Shown here: positions 1-10,694 of the stretch, piece by piece
Layout: every line of letters starts with the position of its first letter
Numbering within the stretch: position 1 is the stretch's first letter
DNA from: Triatoma infestans
Lineage: Eukaryota; Arthropoda; Insecta; Hemiptera; Reduviidae
Direction of reading: 5' to 3'
DNA: 64,000 bases
Assembly (NCBI GenBank): GCA_011037195.1
Contig: JAAEAF010003350.1
Span: 1-64,000, forward strand
Notes under the pieces: generated by a model
Database searches by the model: none
The model's input: only the letters and a program-made list of their open reading frames with translations
Told to the model about the DNA's origin: nothing
Made by a program: the position numbers and the translations under genes

Positions 1-185
1 GTGTGAAACACTCACACAACTTTCTCTTACTGCAGTAAGATTTAGTCATATCAAATTTAATGAAATTTGTCAGTGTTTTTTAATGGAGAAAATCGTGAAA
101 ACTGAAAAAAAAAAAAAAAGGTTCAGTAAAAGCGCACTTCCGGTTTACAAATTTTCTTGAATTTCGGAATTTAGGTAAATTTCGT
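1..185 (-). repeat. 3'-terminal fragment of the 1-kb interspersed repeat family (here named R1kb)
   Basis: Read on the minus strand this matches the last ~180 bp of the complete R1kb copies (17378, 25476, 49665). It has the terminal hairpin GTGTGA/TCACAC, the 15-bp subterminal repeat (here altered to end in CTGCAG) and the module text around CGGAAGTGCGC. The window starts inside the element, so the far end cannot be judged. Confidence 0.75.
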
Positions 186-740
186 ATTTATTTCTTAATA
201 ATTTTGTTTAGATTTTAGAATTGTATAATCCATTATGATAGCACTTTAGAAAAAAAAAAAAAATGACTGAATTTTCTATAAATTCAACTTTCTAATTTAG
301 TTTATCTAAATTGAAATTTTAAATTTACATGATTGTTTAGAAAAAAATTTTTGTGAGTGATGCACTCTATAAAATTGAAATTCACATATTCCTTTTTTTT
401 AACTGGCAAGTTTTCTAAGATTTAATTAATTATTTTAATAGTAACATTAATGGCAATTAGATGAATCAGCCAGTGCCCGCTATAGCAATTACGTCGCCCC
501 AGAAGTAGACATATAGTTCGCGTGCTAATGCTATTCTGTTCAGAGAAGTATATGCATGTTCAAACAAGTTCAAGCATTATCGTCCTTTACAAATTCTCCG
601 TTAATTTTACAATAATAGTGTAAATATTTTTAGCTTTTGGACATAAACAATATAAATACGCTACGCACTGTAAATTATATAGCGAACGAAAAAAAATCGC
701 TATGTGAAATTTTCTATTAATTGAGTATTTAAACACATCA
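186..740. other. AT-rich interval without a recognisable gene
   Basis: Only short homopolymers and A/T-rich text are visible. I see no open frame with family resemblance, no SINE boxes and no terminal repeats. Confidence 0.5.
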
Positions 741-744
741 ATAT

Positions 745-1143
745 TGTAACGCAGCCACTGGTGCCATCTAGGAGAGAAAGCAGGCTCCTCAAGTTCTCCT
801 AGTAGCCGCTAGGAAGCGCTGGCGGCGAGCTCTAGCACTTTCTAAAACAATCTATAATCTTCTAGACCTTTCTCCAGCGGTATAAATAGTGGAACAATGG
901 AGAGTTTAGAGAGATTGTTGTTTCAAACGAAGTGTGCATTTGTGATAAGTGTATAAAAAGTGAACAAAGTGAACTTTTGTTGGTTTAAACTGTGAATTAA
1001 TTATTATTAAGTGTTGTATTTTGTAATTTATTGCGTAAAACAATAAATTGGTGTTTTTCTTATTGAAGTTTAGTGTATTTTATCTAAACGAACCCACTTA
1101 GAACTAGTTGCAGTATAGCTAGTTTAGAGGGAAAAACGGTACA
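745..1143 (+). repeat. Solo LTR with TATA box and heat-shock-element-like promoter, copy 1
   Basis: This 399-bp sequence begins TGTAACGCAGCC and ends CGGTACA. It is flanked on both sides by ATAT (741-744 and 1144-1147), as expected for a 4-bp target duplication of an LTR retrotransposon. It has a TATA box (TATAAATA at 881-888), an upstream TTC/GA-rich stretch (856-875) and an AATAAA near 1042, so it reads U3-R-U5. A second copy in reverse orientation at 15860-16269 has the same ends. No gag or pol lies nearby, hence a solo LTR. The TG...CA ends and 4-bp duplication suggest a Gypsy-type element, but the family is not established. Confidence 0.75.
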
Positions 1144-1147
1144 ATAT

Positions 1148-2079
1148 TTTTCTCCCATTTACAGCCAAAATGGCGCTTCAAACACATAGCCGAGTTACCT
1201 GCCCCTAGAACGGGCGATGGAATAACTCATCTTATATACGATTGATTCATTCTTTTCATAGGCTAGAGTTATCACGGCTATCATAGATCAAACTGTTACA
1301 CAGTGAAGTGGTGACTTCAATTTATTTGAATATTTATATTAATTTGTTAATAACTATCTAGTTAAATCTGTGTTGTAACTAGCGAAAACATTTCCTCAGG
1401 TATCTTAACATATATCTCTCTTTTCTATATCAACCTTAGCCGTTTGTGTTGCCAGTTTCTTTCGTTGACAACCGACCACTTACAAGAAAATGTTTAAAAA
1501 AAAGATGATAGTGTACCACAAAAAAAAAAAAGTGACACTTCTTTAAGGAGAGTGCCCTAAGGACCATGAAATATTTGACAGTACTGAGAAATGATGTTAT
1601 TACAATCTTGTTAAACATTCCATATTCTCCACAAATATTACTTTCAGATCCATTCTTGTCATATATGCTCTATACCTTTTAGCCATGTAAGTCACTTTCC
1701 ATGTACCATAACTTGAAATTACCATGCAGATTCCTTCCCACTAACGTCAGTATAACATTATATATGTATATTTCATAGCGGCAAAACTTCCGCTATCCTG
1801 TAAATGTATACTTTATAACTTGAATAATATATTAAATTACTAATATTTTTCAACCAATAACAATTGACAAATAATTGACTAGATCTTTATTAATATGTAT
1901 GTCGACAAAAAAATTTAACAGATCCATTTTGTTCAAATAAAATGTTTATTAGTCCCTTGTATTTTGTTTAGTTGATGGGAATTTAGTCATTGCTATCTTA
2001 AAAGATCTATTGTGTCACTACCGAAGCCAGACTGAGACCTCTCTAGTCCCTACAGCATCCCTTCTATGTTGATTTTTCT
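1148..2079. other. AT-rich interval without a recognisable gene
   Basis: I see scattered homopolymers and no convincing coding sequence. The longest open frames are short, low in complexity and lack family motifs. Confidence 0.45.
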
Positions 2080-2370
2080 AATTAGCCTAGTAACTGGAAA
2101 GGTTCTAAGGACGATGTATCCTCATACAATACTCGGTATGATTCTCCTTCTTCCTGGATGATTCTCCATAACAGAAGATTCTTCTCTATCTCCGTACAGA
2201 ATCTGTAGGTGGTTTCAGGACCAGCTTCACTCGGTGCCCCTATGTTTACAATACCTCTTGAGGAAACATACGAAACCTTTACCTACTGATTCACGCCTCA
2301 CACTGCCTCAGACTTTTTCCGAACACAATTGCTCAGAAAATTCTTAACTTGCCTCAAACATGGGAAGATT
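2080..2370 (-). pseudogene. Decayed LINE 3' fragment, same family as 43075-43715
   Basis: The plus-strand text from CCTAGTAAC onward runs parallel, with many substitutions, to 43220-43470. There the minus strand encodes the cysteine-containing C-terminal region of an RNase H-bearing LINE. No open frame survives here. Recognition rests only on this alignment by eye. Confidence 0.4.
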
Positions 2371-3369
2371 CACTAAAGCAACAAATTCATTTTTTTTCTA
2401 CCCTTCTTATTCACATTCACATTCTTTCCTATTGTTCGTATTGATTTCTCAGCCTTTTTTGAAAAAAAGGAACACAGATCTCCAAATTCAAAAAAATGTC
2501 CCCGCCCTATGAGGGGATTACAGCAACTTTCCTTACCGGACTATTAGCCATCTCACTGCCTTACACGGTAACATTCCTGGCAACTAAAAGAATGGACTTG
2601 ACTGTTTCTGCATAGAGCAAAAAAGTTTGGCGAGTCATTTCCTTATCTTTGTAGAATTGATGACAAATAAACTCAAATGCTTTAGTGGCACTTTAGCAAT
2701 ATTTTCTTCTCAAAGATTCCTCAAAGATTGTTGGTCCAAAATTTTACTCGTCCATATGCTTTCCTCCTTAGCAAACTGCGAGCCTAATTAGCAATTTGTA
2801 TAATTTAATTTTGGTCAGTTTTAATAGAAGATGCGATTTAAATAGCTAAAATTCCAGGCCGTACAACGCTTTGTTGCCAGCTATTATTCTTCTTCTAAAT
2901 TCACCGCTGACCCTATTATCACTATATTACAAGTGTAAGGGTGTTGTGAGGAGATGTTGGTTGTTGATGATGAAAGATAAACACCTTAAGATTTGGTTTA
3001 AGATATGTAATTGATATATATATGTGTATACTGTATACCAAAGACTTTACACTTTAGAGTTTAGAACCTAACTGAACTGACAGACTGACGTGGCTAAACG
3101 ATATGTACGGAGTGTGAATTAACAGAATGATGTCTGACGTGTAAGACTGAATTGAACAGAATCACTCTCTGACTGGCTCTCTCGTATATATATATATATA
3201 TATATATACACTCGCCGAGCCTCTCCTCTCTGTGCGAGAGGGGCTGTTTCTCTCCGCTAGAGTGGATGAGTGGTGGGGGTTCAGTGGTTCACTAAGACCA
3301 CTACACAAGGTATATGATGCGTTTTGCTGCTTCAAATAGGTATAGTCTTTAAACACTAAACTATGCGGT
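2371..3369. other. Non-coding interval with an (AT)n microsatellite at about 3185-3208
   Basis: The stretch holds homopolymer runs and a ~24-bp AT dinucleotide repeat. No gene, SINE box or terminal inverted repeat was recognised. Confidence 0.4.
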
Positions 3370-3575
3370 TTTCTTCACGCTTCTGTCTCGGAAACTATTA
3401 TAGATTTAATCTCGATTCAAAGATCGCCAGTCTAAACTCATTCCTTTATTTCTCTATCAAGAATTTTTTTTTCAACACTTTTTTCCATCTTCCAAAAATT
3501 TCGATGTCATCAGCGTATTTGGGAATCTGTAAAATTTGGCTAGGCAACCTTCCATACCAATTTCCATAATGATTC
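3370..3575 (-). pseudogene. Possible RTE-type reverse transcriptase remnant
   Basis: On the minus strand a short frame reads PKYADDIEIFGR, close to the catalytic motif C region (YADDIDIIGR) of RTE-like reverse transcriptases, followed by a lysine-rich stretch. Stop codons interrupt it on both sides. The similarity is short, so this is a tentative call. Confidence 0.3.
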
Positions 3576-4042
3576 TGTGCAGAATTAACTTGAATTTATT
3601 TAAAGACTATACTTAAAATGGTATAGGTATGGACTTTTCGTATTTATGAGAACAAATGTCAATCGCCCGTAAACATATGACACAAAAAGGATTTTTACAT
3701 ACAGACTTGCAGATACCATTTGTAAAAACGGAAATAAACAGAATGCTACCTAGCCACCACAACCGCCTTACTATCAGAGGTAATTCTGACTGTAGCAATA
3801 CACTCAATCATAATGTAACATGGATTTCACAATCCATTAATTCTAATACCTATTAATTCAGTTGCAGACTGAGAAGGATTTGGCTAAGGAATCTGTTTCG
3901 CTATTCAAACAGGCTCTATGTTATAGTCAAGGCAAAACAAATGCATAAAATAGCAATGATGCTGTCTTAAATAAAAGTAAATTAAAATTCAGTTACTGAC
4001 AATAATCTTCATCTTTATAAAGTATTTACTTCGGGAATAATA
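3576..4042. other. Interval without a recognisable gene
   Basis: Overlapping short open frames on both strands have no family motif. I see no repeat match to other parts of the window. Confidence 0.4.
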
Positions 4043-5290
4043 TTTATTTTTTTTATTTATTTTATTAAGAAATTCACAACTATACAAACAGTATTATGAG
4101 TGAATATTATAGTAGTGACATAAAAAAGGGCGTGAATGTCTTGTTAGGAGATGCCTCCCAGTGGAGGTACTCCCTAATTATTGCTATAAAAAGTTATATA
4201 AGAAGTTAGATGGTCGCGCGGCCAGTGGCGTTTCAATCTCCTGGAAGGGTTGTGTGGAATAGAAAGAGAAGAGAGTTGTTGGACTAAAGGGTTAGAATGG
4301 TTGGATGTGAGGTCATGGAATTTCTTGTAACGTGATTTTATGAACTGATGAACAAAAGGGATTTTGAGGTCACTGTGAAGGGTTAGGTTGGAAACATAGA
4401 ACGGGGCATTGGTAATTCTTCTGACGGTTTTGGATTGAAAAGCTTGAATGCGATAGGAGTTGGAATGCTTGGTCGAACCCCAGACTTCGCATCCGTATGT
4501 CCAGAGGGGCTTTATAATAGTTTTGTAGATAAGACTTTTGTTTTCAAGAGAAAGTTTAGAGCGTCGGTCAAGTAGTCTCGAGAGAAGTTTGTAACGTCTG
4601 TTTAGTTCAAGTCTTTTTAATCGTGTATGCGGATTCCAAGTAAGTCTTTTGTCTAGATAAAGTCCTAAATATCGGACTTTGTCCACTGACGGTATTATAG
4701 TCCCATGAAGGAGGATGGGCGGGAGAGTAGCGCGGCGGAGGGTGAAGGAAACGCATTTGCTTTTAGTGGGATTGACCTTTATTCTCCACCGGATAAGCCA
4801 GTCTTGTAGAGAGATGATATGGGATTGTAGTGCACGGGATGCGGAAACAGGATCGGGATTTGGAGCAATAACACATGTGTCATCAGCGTAGGAATGAAGG
4901 ATTGTTTTTGGGTGGGAAGGAATATCTGCAGTATAGAAAATATATAGGAGAGGAGCAAGGACACTGCCTTGGGGTACACCTGCATAGATTGGAAGGATAG
5001 AAGATCTGGAGGAGCCAGAACGAACCCAGAAGAAACGATCAGACAGGTATGATTTAAGGATCATATAGTAGGTAGAGGGAAGGACTCCCTTGAGCTTCCA
5101 CAACAAACCCGCATGCTAAACCCGGTCAAACGCCTGAGCGATTTCCAGGAAAACACTCAGGCAATCTGCAAGGGCAGATGAGATGGTGTCAATAAGGCGG
5201 TGTCACTGGTAAATTATTGAGTGGGAGCTACGGAAACCAAACTGATGATTTGGAAGGAAACCTTCTAAAAGAGGAAAGATCCGTTTGGCC
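4043..5290 (-). pseudogene. Jockey-type LINE reverse transcriptase relic
   Basis: The longest open stretch (4174-5106) encodes the C-terminal part of a Jockey-group reverse transcriptase. It shows motif B (VPQGSVLAPLLY), the catalytic YADD motif, the VRYLGLYLDKRLTW thumb-region signature and the typical IIKPLWTYGCEVWG segment. Upstream, reading through to about 5290, homology continues (HQFGFRSSHS, AQAFDRV) but a stop replaces the codon expected after AFDRV, and other stops follow. Endonuclease and ORF1 are absent, so it is 5'-truncated. Downstream there is a short 3'UTR and an A-rich tail (T-rich on plus, 4043-4070). A more decayed relative lies at 39240-40160 on the plus strand. Not functional. 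Confidence 0.85.
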
Positions 5291-5665
5291 TACAACTTGA
5301 CATGAGACTTAAGTGGACTCCTCTCATAACTCTAAAACTGCGACAGGCTTACCGAACACTCAGACAGCTCTAGCCACTGAAACCACAATGCACTTACTTA
5401 GACCGCTACTAAGATACGCCTGTTCTGTATGGATAGGAGCTGACAAAGACAAACTACAGATCTTCCAAAACAAAGCCCTGCGTATCGCCTTGGAAGCATC
5501 GTGGTTTTTGCAGAACGAACAACCTCCATCGGGAGCTACAAATATCATTTTCCAAAGAATTAATGGACAGATAGGACAACACAAAATTTTTTTTATTAGA
5601 CAACTTACCGAAGACCGAAATTGGGAGAGAACACAGACCTGGATTGAGAACAGCAGAACGAAGAT
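5291..5665 (+). pseudogene. Jockey-type LINE, 3' part of RT, left piece (interrupted by insertion)
   Basis: The plus strand encodes the end of a Jockey-type RT protein (LLRPLLRYACSVW, LQIFQNKALRIALEASWF). The frame stays open to 5665 and then enters a LINE inserted in the opposite orientation. After the insertion the same frame resumes at 8406 and reaches a stop at 8479-8481. Upstream of about 5310 the match fades. It abuts the minus-strand Jockey relic at 4043-5290 head to head. A related, worse-preserved copy is at 18770-19250. Confidence 0.75.
5652..5665 (+). repeat. 14-bp target-site duplication, left
   Basis: The 14-mer AGCAGAACGAAGAT occurs here and again at 8392-8405, immediately flanking the LINE at 5666-8391. 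This is the expected product of target-primed reverse transcription. Confidence 0.9.
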
Positions 5666-6009
5666 AGATAGATAGATAGATAGATAGATAAAGTCTTTAT
5701 TTTCCTTTTATAATAACAAAAAAGTAAACAATCACAAAAATTATAAATTACCTTTAATATAAATAATAAATAAAAAATACTTGTTAAAATAATAGACTAA
5801 ACAAAATAAAGACGTACGCTAGGTCTGAGACATCAGCGGGGTTGTTGTTTGTACCTTATGATACCATTACAATTTATTATTCATTTATCATACTTAACTA
5901 CGTATTTTTTAACTACTTATTATTATTTTATAAGTTATTTATTAACTATTTTTAAGAAAACTATTATCCATATAACAATGTTTGCTACTTTTATTTATTT
6001 CACTTGATT

Positions 6010-6350
6010 TTAGAAATTAAATTCTGATATCAATTCTTTTCTATACCTCCATGCATCTTTGCAGTAATTAATAATCGGTCTCCATTGGAGATCACCATTT
6101 AAATATTTTAGAGTTTCTTCCATCGTCAATTCGCTTTTATTAAGATACGCTTGCCGAAACTCTTTCAATATAGGGCAGACTGACAAAAAATGATACAGGT
6201 CTTCCGGTAGAGATTTATTACATAAAGAACACAGCCGATGTGAGAGTTCTCTTGAAGGTGCACTATTGAGATAAAGCAAGCCTCCTCTGGCTTTCAAGAT
6301 CCATTTTATGTCATTAAAATGGAAATGGTCATTTAGATATTTATTATTAC
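6010..6350 (-). pseudogene. C-terminal cysteine motif region of the LINE ORF2, frame-shifted
   Basis: This continues the RT protein in another frame. It encodes HRLCSLCNKSLPEDLYHF...CPIL, the C-x2-C...H...C pattern typical of LINE C-termini, and ends WRYRKELISEFNF. The plus-strand piece at 55648-55887 is its closest relative in the window (LCSLCNLSENETTFHF...CPIL, MRYREMLVREFN). Confidence 0.8.
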
Positions 6351-6353
6351 CAT

Positions 6354-8391
6354 CTAATCATAATTTAATTTACAATATAAACGACCAGAGGTAGAACTTC
6401 TTGCCCTATTAACACAATTTTCTTTATTAATTATTTCTAATTTGGAGCGCACTTTTCCAAACACCATTTGCCACATATCAATATTGTCTAAGGTTAAATT
6501 ATCTGTTTCGATTTGCATTCCACAGTGTTCTATTAGTTTTAAAAGATTGTTATACCAAAAGGTTTTCTTGCTTATAATTTCTTTTGTTATAATTTTCGGA
6601 TACCTGTTATCGGGCAATGCAAGCGTTTTTAAGATATAATCTTGATGCAGTTGTAGCGTGTGCAAATATGGGGAGTTAACATCAGTTTCTATATATAAGA
6701 AATAAGTTGGTGTATTGAATGGTAAACCAAACATTCTTTTGAGAAAATACAATTGAAATTTGTTTACCTCTCGATATTCGCACCCGCCCCAAATTTGTGC
6801 TGCATAAAACAATATTGACCTTAGTGCGGAATAATAAAATTTTAATTTAGCCGAATATGGTACATTTTTATTACTTATAAAACTATTCCACACTGTGTTC
6901 AAGCCAAATTTTGCTTTTGCAATCCTATCTTCAAAGTGTTTAGTTAAAGAAAGACTTGGTGTGAGTAATATTCCTAGATATCTATAACTGTTTACTATTT
7001 CTATTTGCTCCTTATCTAAAAACCATTTCTCCCTGCTTGCCCGTTTGCCTCCATTTTTGAACACCATTATCTTTGACTTTTTTAAGTTAATCTGGAGATT
7101 CCACAGCTTGCAATACCTATCAATTGAATTTATCATTTTTTGTAATGAATACGACGAATTCGATGCAATTGCCACTATATCATCGGCGTATGCTAAAATT
7201 TTTATATTAACATTATTAACTTTAATTCCGCCTTCTTCGATGAAATCTTCTAGGTCGTTTAAAAATAATGAAAACAAGAGCGGGCTTAGCAAACAACCTT
7301 GTCTTACCCCCATATTTATATCAAAAGTATTAGTTAAACCTCCCTTACACCATACTGAGCTCGTCGTTCCATTCAATAAGTCTTTAATAGCTTCTACGAA
7401 CTTAGTGGAGATCCCTAACGAGTGCAATTTATAAATCAAGGCATACCGATCAACCCGGTCAAAAGCCGCAGATAAATCCACAAAAAACGCATACATTTTA
7501 CCCCTTTTTTTAGTAATGGATATCTCCGCCAGACTCATTAATGTATAGATGTTGTCACAAGTTGAGTAGCCCTGACGGAATCCTGCCTGGAACTCTTTTA
7601 ATATGTTATTATTTATAATGAATTCCGTTAACCTCTTTAACAGGAGTCCAGTGTAAATTTTGCCTATAGTGTTAGCAAATGAAATCCCTCTATAATTGCT
7701 TGGACAGTTAATATCATCTTTTTTATAAATGGGAAAAATGATTGAATGCTTAAAGCACGCAGGCGTTTTTCCTGTTTCATACATTTTATTGTAGACTTTC
7801 AGCAATAGCTGAAGCATTTGATCAGGAGCATTTTTGTAAAACTCGTAGGGAATACGGTCATTTCCAGGGGCTTTATTATTTTTAGAGTTATTTAATACGA
7901 GTCTCAGTTCATTTATCGTGAAATCTTTATCCATATCAACATCTAGTACCAATGGTTCGACATAAGAGATTTTATCATTAATCAAGGGAGGATTGTACAA
8001 ATTTCGAAAATAGTTTAGCCAATTTAGAGCACTTATTTCCGCGCTTATTACAGAGGAACGCTTTTTGTAAGTGTTAACTAAGTCCCAAAAATGTTTTGAG
8101 TCATTTACCATTTTGAATTGCTCTATTATTGCTAAATAATATTGCTTCCGTTTTTCGTTGCATAAGGCTTTATATTCGCGTTTACTATCAGTATAATTTT
8201 TTCTATCTTCCATTCCATTAGTATGCCTGTACCTATTTAATAAATTAAATGTTTTCAGTCTCATCCGTTTACATTCTTTGTCGAACCATTTTTGATTCCT
8301 TCCTCCTGGTTGTGGATGATTAAACGAAAAATTACTCGAGGCCTTCTTAATAGATTCTGTTATTTGCTCGAGAACATAATGGCAATTCACA
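6354..8391 (-). pseudogene. LINE ORF2 reverse transcriptase (5'-truncated, long intact frame)
   Basis: About 680 codons are uninterrupted. In order they show a linker with WFDKECKRMR, the RT entry region (SNYRGISFANTIGKIY), template contact AGFRQGYST, motif A (FFVDLSAAFDRV), motif B (GVRQGCLLSPLLFSLF), motif C (LAYADDIVAIA) and the thumb signature YRYLGILLTPSLSL. The catalytic aspartates are present. The stop at 6354 is a frameshift product: another frame carries on with GNNKYLND and then the cysteine-rich C-terminus at 6010-6297. The first residues of the longest open frame come from the host Jockey sequence, not from this element. No endonuclease is present, so it could not mobilise itself. 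Its good preservation suggests a recent insertion. Confidence 0.88.
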
Positions 8392-8640
8392 AGCAGAACG
8401 AAGATTGAAACCAAAACTACCACAAGACATACTTACCACAAACAGCTTGAAATCAATACCACAAATAATAGTAACGTGTAAATTGTGAATAATTGTAAAA
8501 ATGCGTATCGTATGATTTTTTTTTTATCTTCTTAAAAATATAATTTCTGCTACCTTACTAATTATTTATAATTTATATAATTTTTAGAGCTTATTGATTT
8601 AATCTCTTTTATGTAAAACAAAAACAAAAACAAAAAAAAT
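8392..8640 (+). pseudogene. Jockey-type LINE, right piece and A-rich 3' tail
   Basis: This starts with the repeated 14-bp target (8392-8405) and continues the frame interrupted at 5665, reaching a stop at 8479-8481. A short AT-rich 3'UTR and an A-rich tail (8612-8640) follow. Confidence 0.75.
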
Positions 8641-9169
8641 AAGAAAATGATAGTGTAAATCGATTAAAATAAATGAAGGTCACTATTTCATATTTCTGTT
8701 GATTATTAGAGATGGTTTTGGTATCTGACAGGCATTGTGGGTCATTAATTCAGTACAAATTGGCAGGAATGTTTAGGACAGGAATCTGACTCATTATTTC
8801 GGGAATATACATCGTACAATTGTTGCTATGATATGTATTCCATAGCAAAACTGTAGATATTTCAAATATCACAAACATGGTCAATTATCGATTATACAGT
8901 TAATCATTTTAAAAACATATCCATTGTAATTTCTCTCACGGGGAAATTGGAAATAATAATTTTAAAAATGTGCTGTATATAATTTTGCAAATGATGTTTT
9001 TGAATGTTTCAAAAAAAATATGTAGAGATTCATATGTTTTGTAAAAAGTACAATTTATTTTTGCTTAATTTGAAGCACTTTTTTTTTTATGGTAAGAGTT
9101 TATTCCATTCATTTAATTTATAATGAAGGAATGTAGGTCACACAAAGAATTCACAAAAATATTAAAGCC
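8641..9169. other. AT-rich interval without a recognisable gene
   Basis: No open frame of note and no match to the repeat families found elsewhere in the window. Confidence 0.4.
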
Positions 9170-10062
9170 AAAAATCTTTAAAAGAATTATTGGGATCTGT
9201 CAAATTTTCTCAAAATTGAGTTTTCTTCGGAGAAATATTTGTTTTGAGGACTCCTGAATATGAAAATTATGTTTTTAGCTGTCTGTTTTTTGTTTAACTT
9301 TATTTCTACACGCTCCATAAAAATATAGATGCATTTACAAAATATTTACAATGAATTAAATAAATTACTCAATATATTTGTAAAAGATTATTGCACAAGC
9401 CTATCAAAAATTGAATACAATTTACACAAAGCACTACACACAATTAATGTTCATTAGCACTTTTTGTGTGTGAGTGAATAAAATAACTCAAAAACTAAAA
9501 AAAAATCACCAGATGATCACTTTGACATTCCATTTAAAGACCACCTACTGCAACTGGTAGATATGTAGAAATCTAAAAACTTCTGGAGATAATGGGCGTC
9601 GCTAGAGTCCATTAAATAATATTGGAGTTATCCCCACCATCTCCCGTAACACTCTGTAGATCCTATCACATTCCCAGACATTCACAGCTTCTTCAAGTGT
9701 CATCTGAGTTTATAATGCCCCGTCATGAAATCCGTCAGTATGTGAGCCTACTTTCGCTCGAACTTATGCAAGCTTGTGAACTTTTCTGGTCGCTAATATA
9801 GTCGTATATATATATATATGTGTGTGTGTAGCAAACAAATATCTAAAAAAAAACCAAAATGATAAATCTAAAACTCAAACTTGTTATTGAGTTTAGGTAT
9901 CATCACTATATCTGTCAATAAAGTTTCGTTCAAATAACATCAAACGAAAGTGCGTCTTAAGAGAAATAGTCCAGATTTTTCTCTCGCGTTTTCCTCAAAA
10001 ATGGCCCCACCAATGATTTTCTAAAAAACTTCGGATACACATATGTACCACTGTTTATTTAA
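9170..10062 (+). repeat. Degraded pieces of the R1kb repeat family
   Basis: Two stretches (about 9190-9520 and 9800-10060) follow the R1kb text with many changes. They include the TCAAATTTTC...GAGTTTTC...GAAATAT...TTTTGAGG opening, a GT-rich microsatellite position (TATATATATGTGTGTGTG), and the later TTCCTCAAAAATGGCCCC line. The material in between does not align. Confidence 0.5.
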
Positions 10063-10162
10063 ACAAACTGTTTTGGATAATTGATTCATAGAACTTTAAT
10101 TCGTTAATTGGAAATGTAAGTTTAAAGAGTAAGTGTTGCGGTTGGTTCCGCAAAGCTGGAAA

Positions 10163-10438
10163 GTATCAGATATATTTTCCATGATAGCCTGCTTCTTTTT
10201 ATTATCAGCGACCGGTTTCCGGCGAACGCCCATTATCAGGATGCTTTTTGTCAAACAGTGTGATATAACATAGATTTGCACAGAGCAAATTTAGTTGATA
10301 CACTCAGAGATGTAAAATGTAGAGAGGAGAGAGGAGAGATGTAGTGTGGATCAACTGATGATGATGATGGACGAACTCCCGAAACCGGTCGATGACCACG
10401 AACAGAAGCAGGCTATCACGGAAAATATCTCTGATGCT
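10163..10438. repeat. Inverted repeat with hammerhead-ribozyme-like cores (Penelope-like terminus)
   Basis: The left arm 10163-10220 and right arm 10381-10438 are about 58 bp each and largely complementary. They share ACCGGT...AGAAGCAGGCTATCA...AAAATAT. On plus, CTGATGA (10355-10361) precedes GAAACCGGTC (10381-10390). On minus, CTGATAA (10233-10239) precedes a GGCG/CGCC stem and GAAACCGGTC. CUGANGA-stem-GAAAC is the hammerhead core order, and such motifs are known from termini of Penelope-like elements. The minus copy has a changed core position. No Penelope RT is seen here. Confidence 0.45.
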
Positions 10439-10694
10439 AAAGAGTAGGTTTTCTGTTTTTCCTAATTTTCTTAGGATCGTTATGATTTTTCTTAAAAATT
10501 TGCATACACTAGAGAAATCTAGTTCCCTATTAATATAAATATCATAAATAATATTTAGGAGGCGCAAATAACCTTGAAGTTTATGTGCCCCCACCCCATC
10601 CGAATAATGTCTAGCAATTTTACACTGTAGAAATATCACAATATTTATATTTACCCTCTCTCTCCTGGTCAAAATCGAAACTTCATTTGTTATT

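Larger units (their letters stand above)
5666..8391 (-). mobile_element. 5'-truncated LINE insertion with (TATC)n 3' tail
   Basis: This is a 2726-bp insertion on the minus strand. Its 3' end is a tetranucleotide tail (GATA on plus, 5666-5690; TATC on its own strand), and perfect 14-bp target duplications flank it. Truncation falls between the endonuclease and the RT, so only the linker, RT and C-terminal region remain. The same (TATC)n tail and a similar C-terminal cysteine motif occur at 55637-56152, which marks both as one LINE family. Confidence 0.9.

Noticed and set aside
7045..7434. 129-codon plus-strand gene
   Set aside because: It is the shadow of the conserved RT domain on the opposite strand.
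10304..10672. 122-codon minus-strand gene
   Set aside because: It runs through the hammerhead-like inverted repeat and a GA-rich tract and shows no family resemblance.
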